Shown: positions 25,944 to 34,789 of the stretch, piece by piece
Layout: every line of letters begins with the position of its first letter
How positions within the stretch are numbered: the first letter of the stretch is position 1
Source: Maricaulis sp048270095
GTDB lineage: Bacteria > Pseudomonadota > Alphaproteobacteria > Caulobacterales > Maricaulaceae
Assembly: GCF_048270095.1 (NCBI RefSeq)
Contig: NZ_JBLWTL010000006.1
Location: 62,001 to 126,000, forward strand
DNA: 64,000 bases
Reading direction: 5' to 3'
Translations under genes and position numbers: made by a program
The notes under the pieces: generated by a model
Told to the model about the DNA's origin: nothing
Databases searched by the model: none
What the model saw: the letters and a program-made list of their open reading frames with translations, nothing else

Positions 25944-28814
25944 ATGCTCTCACTTGCCCGCAAGATCTTCGGAACCGAAACAGGCCGCAAATTGCGCCGC
26001 ATGAAGCCGATTGTCGACAAAATCAATGCACTCGAGGCCGATTTCAAGGCGCTCTCCGACGAAGCCCTCAAGGGCAAGACGGCTGAATTCCGGGCGCGCC
26101 TGGAACAGGGTGCCAAGCTCAACGACCTGTTACCGGAAGCGTTCGCCGCCGTGCGCGAAGCCGCCGACCGGGCCATTGGCCTGCGGCCCTACGACGTGCA
26201 GCTGATGGGTGGCATCGTCCTCAATGACAGCTCGATCGCCGAGATGAAAACCGGTGAGGGCAAGACCCTCGTCGCCACCCTGCCTTGCTATCTCAACGCC
26301 CTGCCCGGGACCGGCGTGCACGTCGTGACGGTCAATGACTATCTCGCAACGCGGGATTCCGAGTGGATGGGCAAGGTCTTCGCGCAATTGGGCATGACCA
26401 CCGGCGTCATCTCGCACGGCAAGTCTGACCAGGAACGCCGCGAGGCCTATGCCTGCGACATCACCTACGCGACCAATAACGAGCTTGGCTTCGATTATCT
26501 GCGCGACAATATGAAATATTCGATCGAGGAAATGGTCCAGCGCGGCCATGCCTATGCCCTCGTCGACGAAGTCGATTCGATCCTGATCGATGAGGCGCGC
26601 ACGCCGCTGATCATTTCCGGTCGCACCGAGGACCGTACCGAATTCTACAAGACGATTGACGCCCTCATCCCGCAGCTGGGTGACGACACGTTCGAGATCG
26701 ACGAAAAGGCCCGCTCCGTCCTGCTGACGGAAGAGGGCAATGAAGAGATCGAGCGCCTGCTGCGCGAGAATGACCTGCTCAAGGAAGGCGATCTGTACGA
26801 CATCGAGAATGTCTCCATCGTCCATCACGTCAACCAGGCATTGAAGGCCCACAAGATCTTCCAGATCGACAAGGACTATATCGTCAAGGGCGAAGAGGTC
26901 CTGCTGATCGATGAGTTCACAGGCCGGATGATGCAAGGCCGCCGCCTGTCTGACGGCTTGCACCAGGCGATCGAAGCCAAGGAAGGCGCAAAGATCCAGC
27001 CGGAGAACCAGACGCTGGCCTCCGTCACCTTCCAGAACTATTTCCGTCTCTACAAGAAACTCGCCGGCATGACCGGTACGGCCGCAACCGAGGCCGACGA
27101 ATTCCATTCGATCTACGAGCTGGAAGTCGTCGAAATCCCGACCAACCGGCCGATCGCGCGGATCGATAATGAAGATGAGGTCTTCCGGACCCTGGTCGAC
27201 AAATACGCGGCCATCGTTGACGATCTGGTCGATTGCCAGGAGCGTGGCCAGCCGGTCCTCGTCGGCACGGTGTCGATCGAGAAGTCCGAGCAATTATCCA
27301 AACTGCTCAGCGACAAGAAGACCTTCCGCGACACCCTCGGCCATCTCTATCCCAAGGATGATGCGCAGATCGAGGCGTTCAAGAAATCCGGTCGCCCCGA
27401 CGCGCGTCCGCTCAAGGACATGCTCAAACTCATTCCGCTCGAGCATAATGTGCTCAATGCGCGCTATCACGAACAGGAAGCCCTGATCGTCGCCCAGGCC
27501 GGCGTGCCGGGTGCCATCACGATCGCCACCAATATGGCGGGCCGCGGCACCGACATCCAGCTCGGCGGCAATGCCGATATGCGCATGATGCAATGGAAGG
27601 CCGAACAGGCGCAAAAGGGCGTCGAGCCGGATGAGGCCGCCATCGCGGCCCAGAAAACCGTGATCGCAGCCGATATCGCCGCCAAGCGCGAAATCGCCCT
27701 TGAGGCCGGTGGACTCTACGTCCTCGGCACCGAGCGTCATGAGAGCCGCCGCATCGATAACCAGCTGCGTGGCCGTACTGGCCGCCAGGGTGATCCAGGC
27801 CGGTCTAAATTCTACATTTCCGTACAGGACGACCTGTTGCGCATTTTCGCGCCAGAGCGCCTGGACGGGATCATGAAAACCCTCGGCCTCAAAGAGGGCG
27901 AGGCGATCACGCACCCGTGGATGTCCAAGGCGCTGGAGACCTCGCAGCGAAAGGTCGAGCAGCGCAATTTCGACATTCGCAAGAACGTCCTCAAATATGA
28001 CGACGTCATGAATGATCAGCGCAAGGCCGTATTCGAGCAGCGTATTGATTTCATGACCGCTCCCGACGTTGCCGACGTCATCAAGGACATGCGCCACCAG
28101 ACTGCCGAGGATCTCGTCACCGAGCACATCCCGCCCAAGGTCTATGCCGACCAGTGGGACGTGGAAGGACTGGCGACCGAAATGCGCGAAGTCTTCGGTC
28201 TGGATCTTCCGGTCCAGGAATGGGCCAAGGAAGAAGGCATTGCCGACGAGGAAATCCTCGAACGCGTCACAGAAGCGGCCGACCGGGCCTTCGCCGAAAA
28301 GGCCGCCAATGGCGGTCCTGATCTGATGCGCCGGATCGAGAAATCCTTCCTGCTGCAGGCGATCGACCAGAATTGGCGCGAGCATCTGCAAAATCTCGAC
28401 GCGATGCGCTCGATGATCGGACTGCGCAGTTATGCCCAGCGCGACCCGCTCAATGAGTTCAAGACCGAGGCTTTCGCCCTGTTTGAAAAGATGATGGACA
28501 GTCTGCGCGTCGAAGTGACCAGGCAGTTGATGCTGATCCGTTTCGAGCGCGCCCCTGAGCCTCCGCAAGTTCCGCAGGATGTAACCGAGACGCATATCGA
28601 CCCGCGCACCGGCCGCAATTCCATGGGGGCGCCGGATTCGGGTCCCGTCGCATCACGCGTGTCGCCAACCCAGCGCCGGACCTCCGAGCCGGCCGATCCG
28701 ACCCGTCCGGAAACCTGGGGCCGGGTGGCACGCAATGCCGCCTGCCCTTGCGGTTCGGGCAAGAAATACAAGCAATGCCATGGCGCCATTGGCAGCCGCG
28801 ACTCCGAGGCCTGA
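25944..28814 (+). CDS. secA: Protein translocase ATPase SecA
   Basis: SecA drives preproteins through SecYEG. The 956-residue protein has the Walker A motif (MKTGEGKTLVATLP), DEVDSILIDEARTPLI in the Walker B region, NMAGRGTDIQLGG of the second nucleotide-binding fold, and the C-terminal zinc-binding tail CPCGSGKKYKQCHG that binds SecB and lipids. The ATG at 25944 matches the family start MLSLARKIFG. The end overlaps the start of a GNAT gene by 35 bases. Confidence 0.98.
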   Translation: MLSLARKIFGTETGRKLRRMKPIVDKINALEADFKALSDEALKGKTAEFRARLEQGAKLNDLLPEAFAAVREAADRAIGLRPYDVQLMGGIVLNDSSIAEMKTGEGKTLVATLPCYLNALPGTGVHVVTVNDYLATRDSEWMGKVFAQLGMTTGVISHGKSDQERREAYACDITYATNNELGFDYLRDNMKYSIEEMVQRGHAYALVDEVDSILIDEARTPLIISGRTEDRTEFYKTIDALIPQLGDDTFEIDEKARSVLLTEEGNEEIERLLRENDLLKEGDLYDIENVSIVHHVNQALKAHKIFQIDKDYIVKGEEVLLIDEFTGRMMQGRRLSDGLHQAIEAKEGAKIQPENQTLASVTFQNYFRLYKKLAGMTGTAATEADEFHSIYELEVVEIPTNRPIARIDNEDEVFRTLVDKYAAIVDDLVDCQERGQPVLVGTVSIEKSEQLSKLLSDKKTFRDTLGHLYPKDDAQIEAFKKSGRPDARPLKDMLKLIPLEHNVLNARYHEQEALIVAQAGVPGAITIATNMAGRGTDIQLGGNADMRMMQWKAEQAQKGVEPDEAAIAAQKTVIAADIAAKREIALEAGGLYVLGTERHESRRIDNQLRGRTGRQGDPGRSKFYISVQDDLLRIFAPERLDGIMKTLGLKEGEAITHPWMSKALETSQRKVEQRNFDIRKNVLKYDDVMNDQRKAVFEQRIDFMTAPDVADVIKDMRHQTAEDLVTEHIPPKVYADQWDVEGLATEMREVFGLDLPVQEWAKEEGIADEEILERVTEAADRAFAEKAANGGPDLMRRIEKSFLLQAIDQNWREHLQNLDAMRSMIGLRSYAQRDPLNEFKTEAFALFEKMMDSLRVEVTRQLMLIRFERAPEPPQVPQDVTETHIDPRTGRNSMGAPDSGPVASRVSPTQRRTSEPADPTRPETWGRVARNAACPCGSGKKYKQCHGAIGSRDSEA

Positions 28815-29271
28815 TATTCGCCTGCGTCCTGCCCGACCGGGTGAGGCGCAGGCATTGTCGGCGCTGTGCCTGCGGTCAAAGGCGTATTGGGGCTATGATG
28901 CGGCCTTCCTGGCCTCCGTCGCCCCCTACCTGAAAGTCACTGAGGACGCGATCGGCGCCGGCCATGCGACCGTCGCGCAATCAGCCAACGGTGATTTGCT
29001 GGGCGTTTGCCAGATCGACCCGTCCGGCAAAAGCGGCACGCTCGATTTGCTCTTCATTGCCCCGGAAGCGATTGGTCGCGGTGCCGGACGCGCCCTGTTC
29101 GAACACGCCAAGGCGCAATTGAAAGCCCTGGGCCAGACGGTGATGACGATCCTGTCAGACCCCTACGCCGAACCGGCCTATCTGCATATGGGCGCCAAAC
29201 GCATCGAGATGCGCAGCTCGGACGTCTTCCCGGGACGGGAATTGCCCTGGCTGGAAGTATCACTTCGATAA
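28780..29271 (+). CDS. GNAT family N-acetyltransferase
   Basis: A 163-residue GNAT enzyme with the acetyl-CoA binding segment LLFIAPEAIGRGAGRALFEHAK and the C-terminal LSDPYAEPAYLHMGAKRI. The N-terminal SKAYWGYDAAFLA resembles the small-molecule acetyltransferases often placed near secA or other housekeeping genes. Substrate unknown. The start at 28780 lies within the 3' end of secA, in another frame, so translation may be coupled. It is convergent with accA. Confidence 0.85.
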   Translation: MAPLAAATPRPDIRLRPARPGEAQALSALCLRSKAYWGYDAAFLASVAPYLKVTEDAIGAGHATVAQSANGDLLGVCQIDPSGKSGTLDLLFIAPEAIGRGAGRALFEHAKAQLKALGQTVMTILSDPYAEPAYLHMGAKRIEMRSSDVFPGRELPWLEVSLR

Positions 29272-29294
29272 ATCGTGAACGCGCGGAATCCCGC

Positions 29295-30278
29295 CTAGAA
29301 GGCGCCGCCACCGGCGCGGCCGATGGCCAGGAAGCGCTCACGGCGTTTCTGGCGCAATTCCTTGTCCGACAGACCGTCGAGCTTGGCGAGATGGGCTTCA
29401 ATGGCATTGCCGACTGAGCGCATGGTCTCGACCGGGTGGCGATGCGCCCCGCCGATCGGCTCGGGAATAATCTCGTCGATAATCTTGAAGCCGAGCAGAT
29501 CCGGTGCGGTAACCTTCATCGCGACGGCGGCATCCTTGGCCTTGGCCTGGTCTTTCCAGAGGATGGAGGCACAGCCTTCCGGCGAGATCACCGAATAGAT
29601 CGAATGCTCGAGCATCATCACGACATTGGCGCTGGCCAGCGCCACGGCGCCGCCGGACCCGCCTTCACCGGTGATGACCGAGATCAGGGGCGTGCCCAGC
29701 GTCAGGCAACGCTCGGTCGAGCGTGCAATCGCTTCGGCCTGGCCGCGCTCTTCAGCACCGAGGCCCGGATAGGCGCCCGCCGTGTCGACAAAGGTCAGGA
29801 CCGGCAGGTTGAATTTCTCGGCCAGATCCATGATGCGGATCGCCTTGCGATAGCCCTCGGGGCGAGCCATGCCGAAATTATGGTGCAGGCGGCTCTCGGT
29901 ATCATGGCCCTTCTCATGGCCGATAACGACCACGGAACGGCCCCGGAAGCGGCCAAGCCCGCCGACAATGGCGGCGTCTTCCGAGAAGCGGCGATCGCCG
30001 CACAGCTCTTCGAAATCCTCAATCAGCGCCTTGCGATAATCACGAAAATGCGGCCGCTCTGGATGACGTGCGACCTGGGTCTTGCGCCAGGGGTCGAGCT
30101 TGCCATAGAGCGTCGCGAGCTGTTCAGACGCCTTCTGACGCAGCTTGGCTGTCTCTTCGGCCATATCTGGCGCATCGCCGCCGCCCGCACCGGAGAGCGT
30201 TTCAAGCTCTTCGATCTTGGCTTCCAGCTCGGCCAGAGGCCGTTCGAAATCGAGATAGGTACGCGTAGGATCGGACAT
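29295..30278 (-). CDS. accA: Acetyl-CoA carboxylase carboxyltransferase subunit alpha
   Basis: AccA together with AccD transfers the carboxyl group from carboxybiotin to acetyl-CoA, the first step of fatty acid synthesis. The 327-residue protein begins with the family N-terminus YLDFERPLAELEAKIEEL. It contains GHEKGHDTESRLHHNFGM, PVLTFVDTAGAYPGLGAEERGQ and the oxyanion stretch GEGGSGGAVALASANVVMMLEH. The length is normal. The start at 30278 is preceded by 109 bases without a gene. Confidence 0.97.
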   Translation of the reverse strand: MSDPTRTYLDFERPLAELEAKIEELETLSGAGGGDAPDMAEETAKLRQKASEQLATLYGKLDPWRKTQVARHPERPHFRDYRKALIEDFEELCGDRRFSEDAAIVGGLGRFRGRSVVVIGHEKGHDTESRLHHNFGMARPEGYRKAIRIMDLAEKFNLPVLTFVDTAGAYPGLGAEERGQAEAIARSTERCLTLGTPLISVITGEGGSGGAVALASANVVMMLEHSIYSVISPEGCASILWKDQAKAKDAAVAMKVTAPDLLGFKIIDEIIPEPIGGAHRHPVETMRSVGNAIEAHLAKLDGLSDKELRQKRRERFLAIGRAGGGAF

Positions 30279-30387
30279 GCCCGTTTAACGCCTGTGGACG
30301 TTCAAGATGGGGTCGAACCTAACCAGCCGCGCCGGGCGTCACAAGTGCGCAATACTGTCGGTGAACAGAAGTGCGTGGTGGCGGGGT

Positions 30388-31314
30388 TCAGGTTTTGCGA
30401 GCCAGTGGATGCGCGCTCTCGACCAGGGATTTCAACCGTTCGTCCAGCACATGCGTGTAAATCTGCGTCGTCGAGACATCGGCATGGCCCAATAGAAGCT
30501 GGACGGCGCGCAGATCGGCACCGCGCGCGAGCAAATGCGTCGCGAAGGCATGGCGCAAAACATGGGGGGACACGCGAGCCGGGTCGAGGCCTGCCGCCAG
30601 GGCCAGTTCCTGCAGGATCTGGGCGAAGCGTTCGCGGGTGAGGTGGCCGGATTTCGCCGTGCGAGAGGGAAACAGGAATCGATGCGCTTTTGGCTGGCCC
30701 GATCTGAGCGCCGGCAAATGCGCGGCACGTATGTCACGATAGGCGGCCATCGCCTCCAGCGCCGAGGCCGTCAGCGGCACCAGGCGCTCGCGTCCGCCCT
30801 TGCCGGTTACAAATATGCAGCGTTCGGTCTGGATAAAGGCGCTGAGCGGCAGGGAGACCAGTTCGGTGACCCGCAACCCGCCCGCATAGAGAATTTCCAG
30901 CAATGCCCGCGTCCGCAAGCCCGAAGCCCCCGGCAAATCCGCGGCTGCCGCAAACAGGGCGTCGACATCCGCTTCGCTGAGGACTTTCGGCAGGCTGCGC
31001 CCCTGTTTTGGTCCACGCAGCGGTGTGCACGGATCATCACTGCGCCGGCCTTCCGAGAGCAGGAAGCGATAGAAACGCTTCATCGCCGACAGGCGCCGCG
31101 CCGCTGTGGCCGCCGACAAGCCATCGGATTCGATCCCGGCCAGGACCTGTTCAAGATCTGTCGTCGCAGCGCGCTCCAGCTTGACGCCGCGCGCGGCGAG
31201 CCGGGCTGAAACATCTGTCAGATCGCGGGCATAGGCGTCCAGTGTATTGCGGGCCGCGCCGCGTTCGGCGGCCATCATGTCGAGAAAGAGGTCGATCTCC
31301 GGACCCGTGCTCAC
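30388..31314 (-). CDS. xerD: Site-specific tyrosine recombinase XerD
   Basis: XerD with XerC resolves chromosome dimers at dif. The 308-residue protein has the SAM-like N-terminal domain and the catalytic residues Arg (YAGGLRVTELVSL), HVLRHAFATHL, GHADVSTTQIYTHV with the nucleophilic tyrosine. It is a chromosomal housekeeping Xer rather than an element integrase: length, motifs and position beside aroK agree. The GTG start overlaps the upstream unknown gene by four bases (GTGA). Confidence 0.94.
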   Translation of the reverse strand: MSTGPEIDLFLDMMAAERGAARNTLDAYARDLTDVSARLAARGVKLERAATTDLEQVLAGIESDGLSAATAARRLSAMKRFYRFLLSEGRRSDDPCTPLRGPKQGRSLPKVLSEADVDALFAAAADLPGASGLRTRALLEILYAGGLRVTELVSLPLSAFIQTERCIFVTGKGGRERLVPLTASALEAMAAYRDIRAAHLPALRSGQPKAHRFLFPSRTAKSGHLTRERFAQILQELALAAGLDPARVSPHVLRHAFATHLLARGADLRAVQLLLGHADVSTTQIYTHVLDERLKSLVESAHPLARKT

Positions 31315-32933
31315 ACCGCCCTCGCGACCAGACGCTCCAGCAACACATCGAGCGCAGCGCGGCGCAAGCCGAGTTGATCGAGCACGACAATCGAGCGGCT
31401 CAGCGTCTCGGCGTTAAGCGGCGCCCCCGCCAGGACAGCGATGGCCAGCAGGGCGGCTTCAGCACCGGCTCCGGAGCGGGCCGCCGCTTCCATCGCCAGC
31501 ACTTCCGGTCCAACCGTCGCGGGCGCCGCGAGCAGCAAGGCCGGGCGCAATCCCGCCACCTCCCCGGCACCGAGCCGGTTGAAGGCCAGCATGTCGGCCA
31601 GCGCTGACGGGCCATAGGCTTCAAAATGCGCGCCCAGCAAGGCGGCGGGCTGGTCACCAGACAGCCTGTCCCGGGCGATCGCGATCGCCAGGTCGAGATT
31701 GACCATGCGGCGCGGCGACGGCGGCACCCAGGCCGGCGGCACCTCCACCATCATCGCGTCATCCAGCGGATCAATCGGCTTCCCGGTCTCGTCGAAGGCC
31801 ATGACCGGCTGCGGTTGCGGCGGGCCATCCATCAGGGCGTCGCGCCATTGCGAGGCCGTCCGCAAATCACCGCTCAGCAGGGCTGCGAGGGCAAAGCGAT
31901 ACCCATCTGCCAGCGTCTCGCGCGTCACCGGCAAGGTATGAACCTCGCGGCCATAGCGCCGGGCCGCAACGGCAAAGCCGTCGCTGGCCAGGGCGTCATC
32001 GAGCAAACCGGAAAGCGCACCCGCTGCAATGGAGCGGTCAACGCCCTGGACCAGCACGGTCTCGAGCCCCGCGGTCCGGCCTGGGCCGGACAGTGCCAGG
32101 GCGGCGGCCAGCGCCTGCGCCGGATCGCTGGCCGGCACCGGTGCGGGCATGGCGCGGCCGTGTACGAAACGCTGCAACCAGCCGGGCGCCGTGCCAACCT
32201 CGAGCGTGTCCAGGTCAGTCTCGCCATCAAGCTGGAAGGCCATGGAGAGTTTCAGGCCGGAATCGACAGGCGGCAGGGCTGGCGGCGGATTGCTGTCGAG
32301 CGTCAGCGCATAGAGCATGGTGTCATAGCCGGCGTCATCGCTGGAATTGCGGGCCAGCTCGGCGGTCAATTCGGCGGCACTTTCCTGACCGTCGAGCGCC
32401 AGGCAGACCGCCCGGGCCCGCAGCCAGTAGGCCTGTTCACGACCGCGCAGAAGCGCGTCGGCCGAATGACAGGCGCTGCGCGTATTGCCCGTCGCGAAGG
32501 CGAGTTCGGCATGCAGGCGCGACAGCGCTTCATTCTGGTTCAGATTGGGCGTGCGTTCGAGCAGGTCATAGGCTTCGAACACGCCTCCCGCCGCCAGCAA
32601 ACGGTCAGCCCGCAGCACCGGCAGCGCCGGATTGCCGCGCCCGCCGGCAGGCGGATAGCCCCCGGAGCTCAGCACCGAGCGCGCCAGATCGGCGAGCGCC
32701 GGCGAGGCATAGCCATCACGGCTCGCCTCGGGCAGCAGCATGAGCACCCGGCTGGCCATATCGGCATCGCTGCCATCCCAAAGCGAAATACCCAGCGCAG
32801 CACCAGGCAAACCCACTTCCAGCGGATCAAGTGCGTCGAGGCTTTGAACCTCGATTGGCCCCTGGGCGAGGGCCGTACTCCCCAAGACCAGGGCCAGGCC
32901 GCTAGCGCGGAAAATTATCGTCCAGCTCGACAC
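31311..32933 (-). CDS. Secreted protein of unknown function upstream of xerD
   Basis: A 540-residue exported, alanine- and leucine-rich protein. I set the start at a GTG (32933) because AGGAGG lies six bases upstream and a signal peptide follows directly (IIFRASGLALVLGSTALAQG). The remainder is made of helical pairs (for example RLLAAGGVFEAYDLLERTP; DLRTASQWRDALMDG), reminiscent of TPR/HEAT-like repeats. It is probably periplasmic. No enzymatic motif is visible. It lies between a 46-residue membrane protein gene (overlap 32 bases) and xerD (overlap four bases), a tightly packed trio. Confidence 0.75.
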   Translation of the reverse strand: MSSWTIIFRASGLALVLGSTALAQGPIEVQSLDALDPLEVGLPGAALGISLWDGSDADMASRVLMLLPEASRDGYASPALADLARSVLSSGGYPPAGGRGNPALPVLRADRLLAAGGVFEAYDLLERTPNLNQNEALSRLHAELAFATGNTRSACHSADALLRGREQAYWLRARAVCLALDGQESAAELTAELARNSSDDAGYDTMLYALTLDSNPPPALPPVDSGLKLSMAFQLDGETDLDTLEVGTAPGWLQRFVHGRAMPAPVPASDPAQALAAALALSGPGRTAGLETVLVQGVDRSIAAGALSGLLDDALASDGFAVAARRYGREVHTLPVTRETLADGYRFALAALLSGDLRTASQWRDALMDGPPQPQPVMAFDETGKPIDPLDDAMMVEVPPAWVPPSPRRMVNLDLAIAIARDRLSGDQPAALLGAHFEAYGPSALADMLAFNRLGAGEVAGLRPALLLAAPATVGPEVLAMEAAARSGAGAEAALLAIAVLAGAPLNAETLSRSIVVLDQLGLRRAALDVLLERLVARAV

Positions 32934-33042
32934 GTACTTCCTCCTGCGACGGCTCAAGACCGTTCGCGATAACAATCAGCGCACCGAAGCCCGCTGCGAT
33001 AATGCCGGCGACAACCACCAGACCGACCAGAAAACCCCGCAT
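32902..33042 (-). CDS. 46-residue single-span membrane protein
   Basis: A short reading frame starting MRGFLVGLVVVAGIIAAGFG, i.e. one N-terminal transmembrane helix followed by an acidic tail (ending ELDDNFPR). The ATG at 33042 is preceded by GGAAGGTG with good spacing. It overlaps the start of the next gene, whose AGGAGG ribosome-binding site lies inside this frame, so the two appear translationally linked. Family unknown; it is small enough to be skipped by automatic annotation. Confidence 0.6.
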   Translation of the reverse strand: MRGFLVGLVVVAGIIAAGFGALIVIANGLEPSQEEVRVELDDNFPR

Positions 33043-33149
33043 GAATTCACCTTCCACATGTGCAATTGGCGCGCCACCAGCATGGCAAACATCCGCGCGA
33101 CAAGGGTAACCCCGATTGCGGCGATTTCCAGACGCTTTATACCGATGGG

Positions 33150-33689
33150 ATGACCCGCACTGCTTTACGTGACCACACAATCGTTCTGATCGGCCTGATG
33201 GGCGCTGGCAAGACCACGGTCGGACGGCGGCTCGCAGCGGCCATGGACCGCCCGTTTGCCGATGCCGACCATGAAATCGAGCGCGCCGCGGGCCGATCAG
33301 TCAGCGAGATATTCGAGGATTTCGGCGAAGCGGCCTTTCGCGACGGTGAACGCCGGGTAATCGCACGCCTGCTGGACGCGCCGCCCATGGTGCTCGCCCT
33401 GGGCGGCGGCGCCTTTGTCGACCCGGAAACACGGAAGCTTATTGCAAACAAGGCTATATCAATCTGGCTGCAGGCCGATGTCGAAACCCTCGCATCGCGC
33501 GTCGCCCGGCGCGATACCCGCCCCTTGCTGCGCGACGGCGATCCAGTGAAAATCCTTGAGCGTCTGCTTGAGACGCGGCAGCCGGCCTATGCCGAGGCCG
33601 ATATCCATATCGATGCCTCAGCAGGCACCCACCAGGGAACGGCCGACGCGATTATCGCCGCGTTGCAAACCCGGGAGACGCAAAAGTGA
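33150..33689 (+). CDS. aroK: Shikimate kinase
   Basis: AroK phosphorylates shikimate in aromatic amino acid synthesis. The 179-residue protein has the P-loop LIGLMGAGKTTVGRRLA, the shikimate-binding DADHEIER and the GGGAFVDPETR segment, plus the lid arginines RRDTRPLL. The ATG at 33150 gives the normal length. The stop overlaps the aroB start (GTGA). It is divergent from the xerD unit. Confidence 0.97.
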   Translation: MTRTALRDHTIVLIGLMGAGKTTVGRRLAAAMDRPFADADHEIERAAGRSVSEIFEDFGEAAFRDGERRVIARLLDAPPMVLALGGGAFVDPETRKLIANKAISIWLQADVETLASRVARRDTRPLLRDGDPVKILERLLETRQPAYAEADIHIDASAGTHQGTADAIIAALQTRETQK

Positions 33690-34789
33690 GTGCAGTCCTG
33701 ACAGTGCCGGTGGGTCTCGCAGACCGTAGCTATGATGTGATGATCGGCGATGGCGCGCTCGACGCCGCTGCCCCGCGCCTGGCCGGCCTGTTCCCGCGCC
33801 GGCGCGCCATTATCGTGACAGACAGCCATATCGCGCCCTTGCACCTGGAACGCGTCATGGCCGTACTGGCCGGCGTCGGCATCACCTGCGACCCCATTAT
33901 CATGGAACCGGGCGAGGCCACCAAGAGCTTTGCCGGTCTGGAACAGCTGGTTGATGCCCTTCTGGAGCGCAATATAGAACGCTCCGAAGCGATAATCGCC
34001 CTGGGCGGCGGCGTGATTGGCGATCTGACCGGCTTTGCCGCGGCGGTCACCAAGCGCGGCGTCGGTTTCATACAGATCCCGACCACATTGCTGGCCCAGG
34101 TCGACAGCTCGGTCGGCGGCAAGACCGGGATCAATACCCGGCAGGGCAAGAATTTCGCCGGCGCCTTCCACCAGCCGCGCCTGGTCATTGCCGACACGGC
34201 TTTCATCGCCACCTTGCCCGACCGCGAACGCCGGGCCGGCTATGCGGAAATCGTCAAGGCCGCGCTGATTGGCGATCCGGCAATGTTTGACCGGCTTGAG
34301 GCCGCCGGTGCTGGCGTGCTGCACGGCGCACCCCTGGCGCGGGCCATTGCCGATGCGGTCGCCTTCAAAGCGCAGATCGTTGCCCAGGACGAGCTGGAGC
34401 ACGGCCGACGCGCCCTGCTCAATCTCGGCCACACCTTCGCCCATGCCTTCGAAGCCGAAGCGCCCCGGGATGCGATCCGCCATGGCGAAGCCGTCGCGGC
34501 GGGGATCGCACTGGCCTTTCGTTATTCGGTCACGCGTGGCGAATGCCCCGCCAGCGATGCAGACCGGGTCGAGGCACATTTGCGGACCATCGGCCTGCCC
34601 TGGAATGCCGCAACACTGGCGCACAAGGACTGGGATGCCAGTCGCCTTGTAGCTCGCATGCGTGACGACAAGAAAAACCAGGCCGGGGAAATCACCTTGA
34701 TTCTCGCCCGCGGTATTGGCAAAGCGTGGATAGACCCTAGGATTGACGCGGCACACCTTGTCGCATTTTTGGAGACTTCGCTCTCATGA
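33686..34789 (+). CDS. aroB: 3-dehydroquinate synthase
   Basis: AroB forms the first carbocycle of the shikimate pathway from DAHP, using NAD and a divalent metal. The 367-residue protein shows EPGEATKSFAGLEQL, ALGGGVIGDLTGFAA, the catalytic PTTLLAQVDSSVGGKTGIN and metal ligands in NLGHTFAHAFE and RHGEAVAAGI. The GTG start overlaps aroK by four bases, the usual alphaproteobacterial aroKB pair; its end overlaps the next gene in the same way. Confidence 0.97.
   Translation: MSAVLTVPVGLADRSYDVMIGDGALDAAAPRLAGLFPRRRAIIVTDSHIAPLHLERVMAVLAGVGITCDPIIMEPGEATKSFAGLEQLVDALLERNIERSEAIIALGGGVIGDLTGFAAAVTKRGVGFIQIPTTLLAQVDSSVGGKTGINTRQGKNFAGAFHQPRLVIADTAFIATLPDRERRAGYAEIVKAALIGDPAMFDRLEAAGAGVLHGAPLARAIADAVAFKAQIVAQDELEHGRRALLNLGHTFAHAFEAEAPRDAIRHGEAVAAGIALAFRYSVTRGECPASDADRVEAHLRTIGLPWNAATLAHKDWDASRLVARMRDDKKNQAGEITLILARGIGKAWIDPRIDAAHLVAFLETSLS

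Noticed and set aside
26130..28595. Two long minus-strand frames opposite secA
   Set aside because: They mirror the secA codons and show no start signals or family features; secA is complete on the plus strand.
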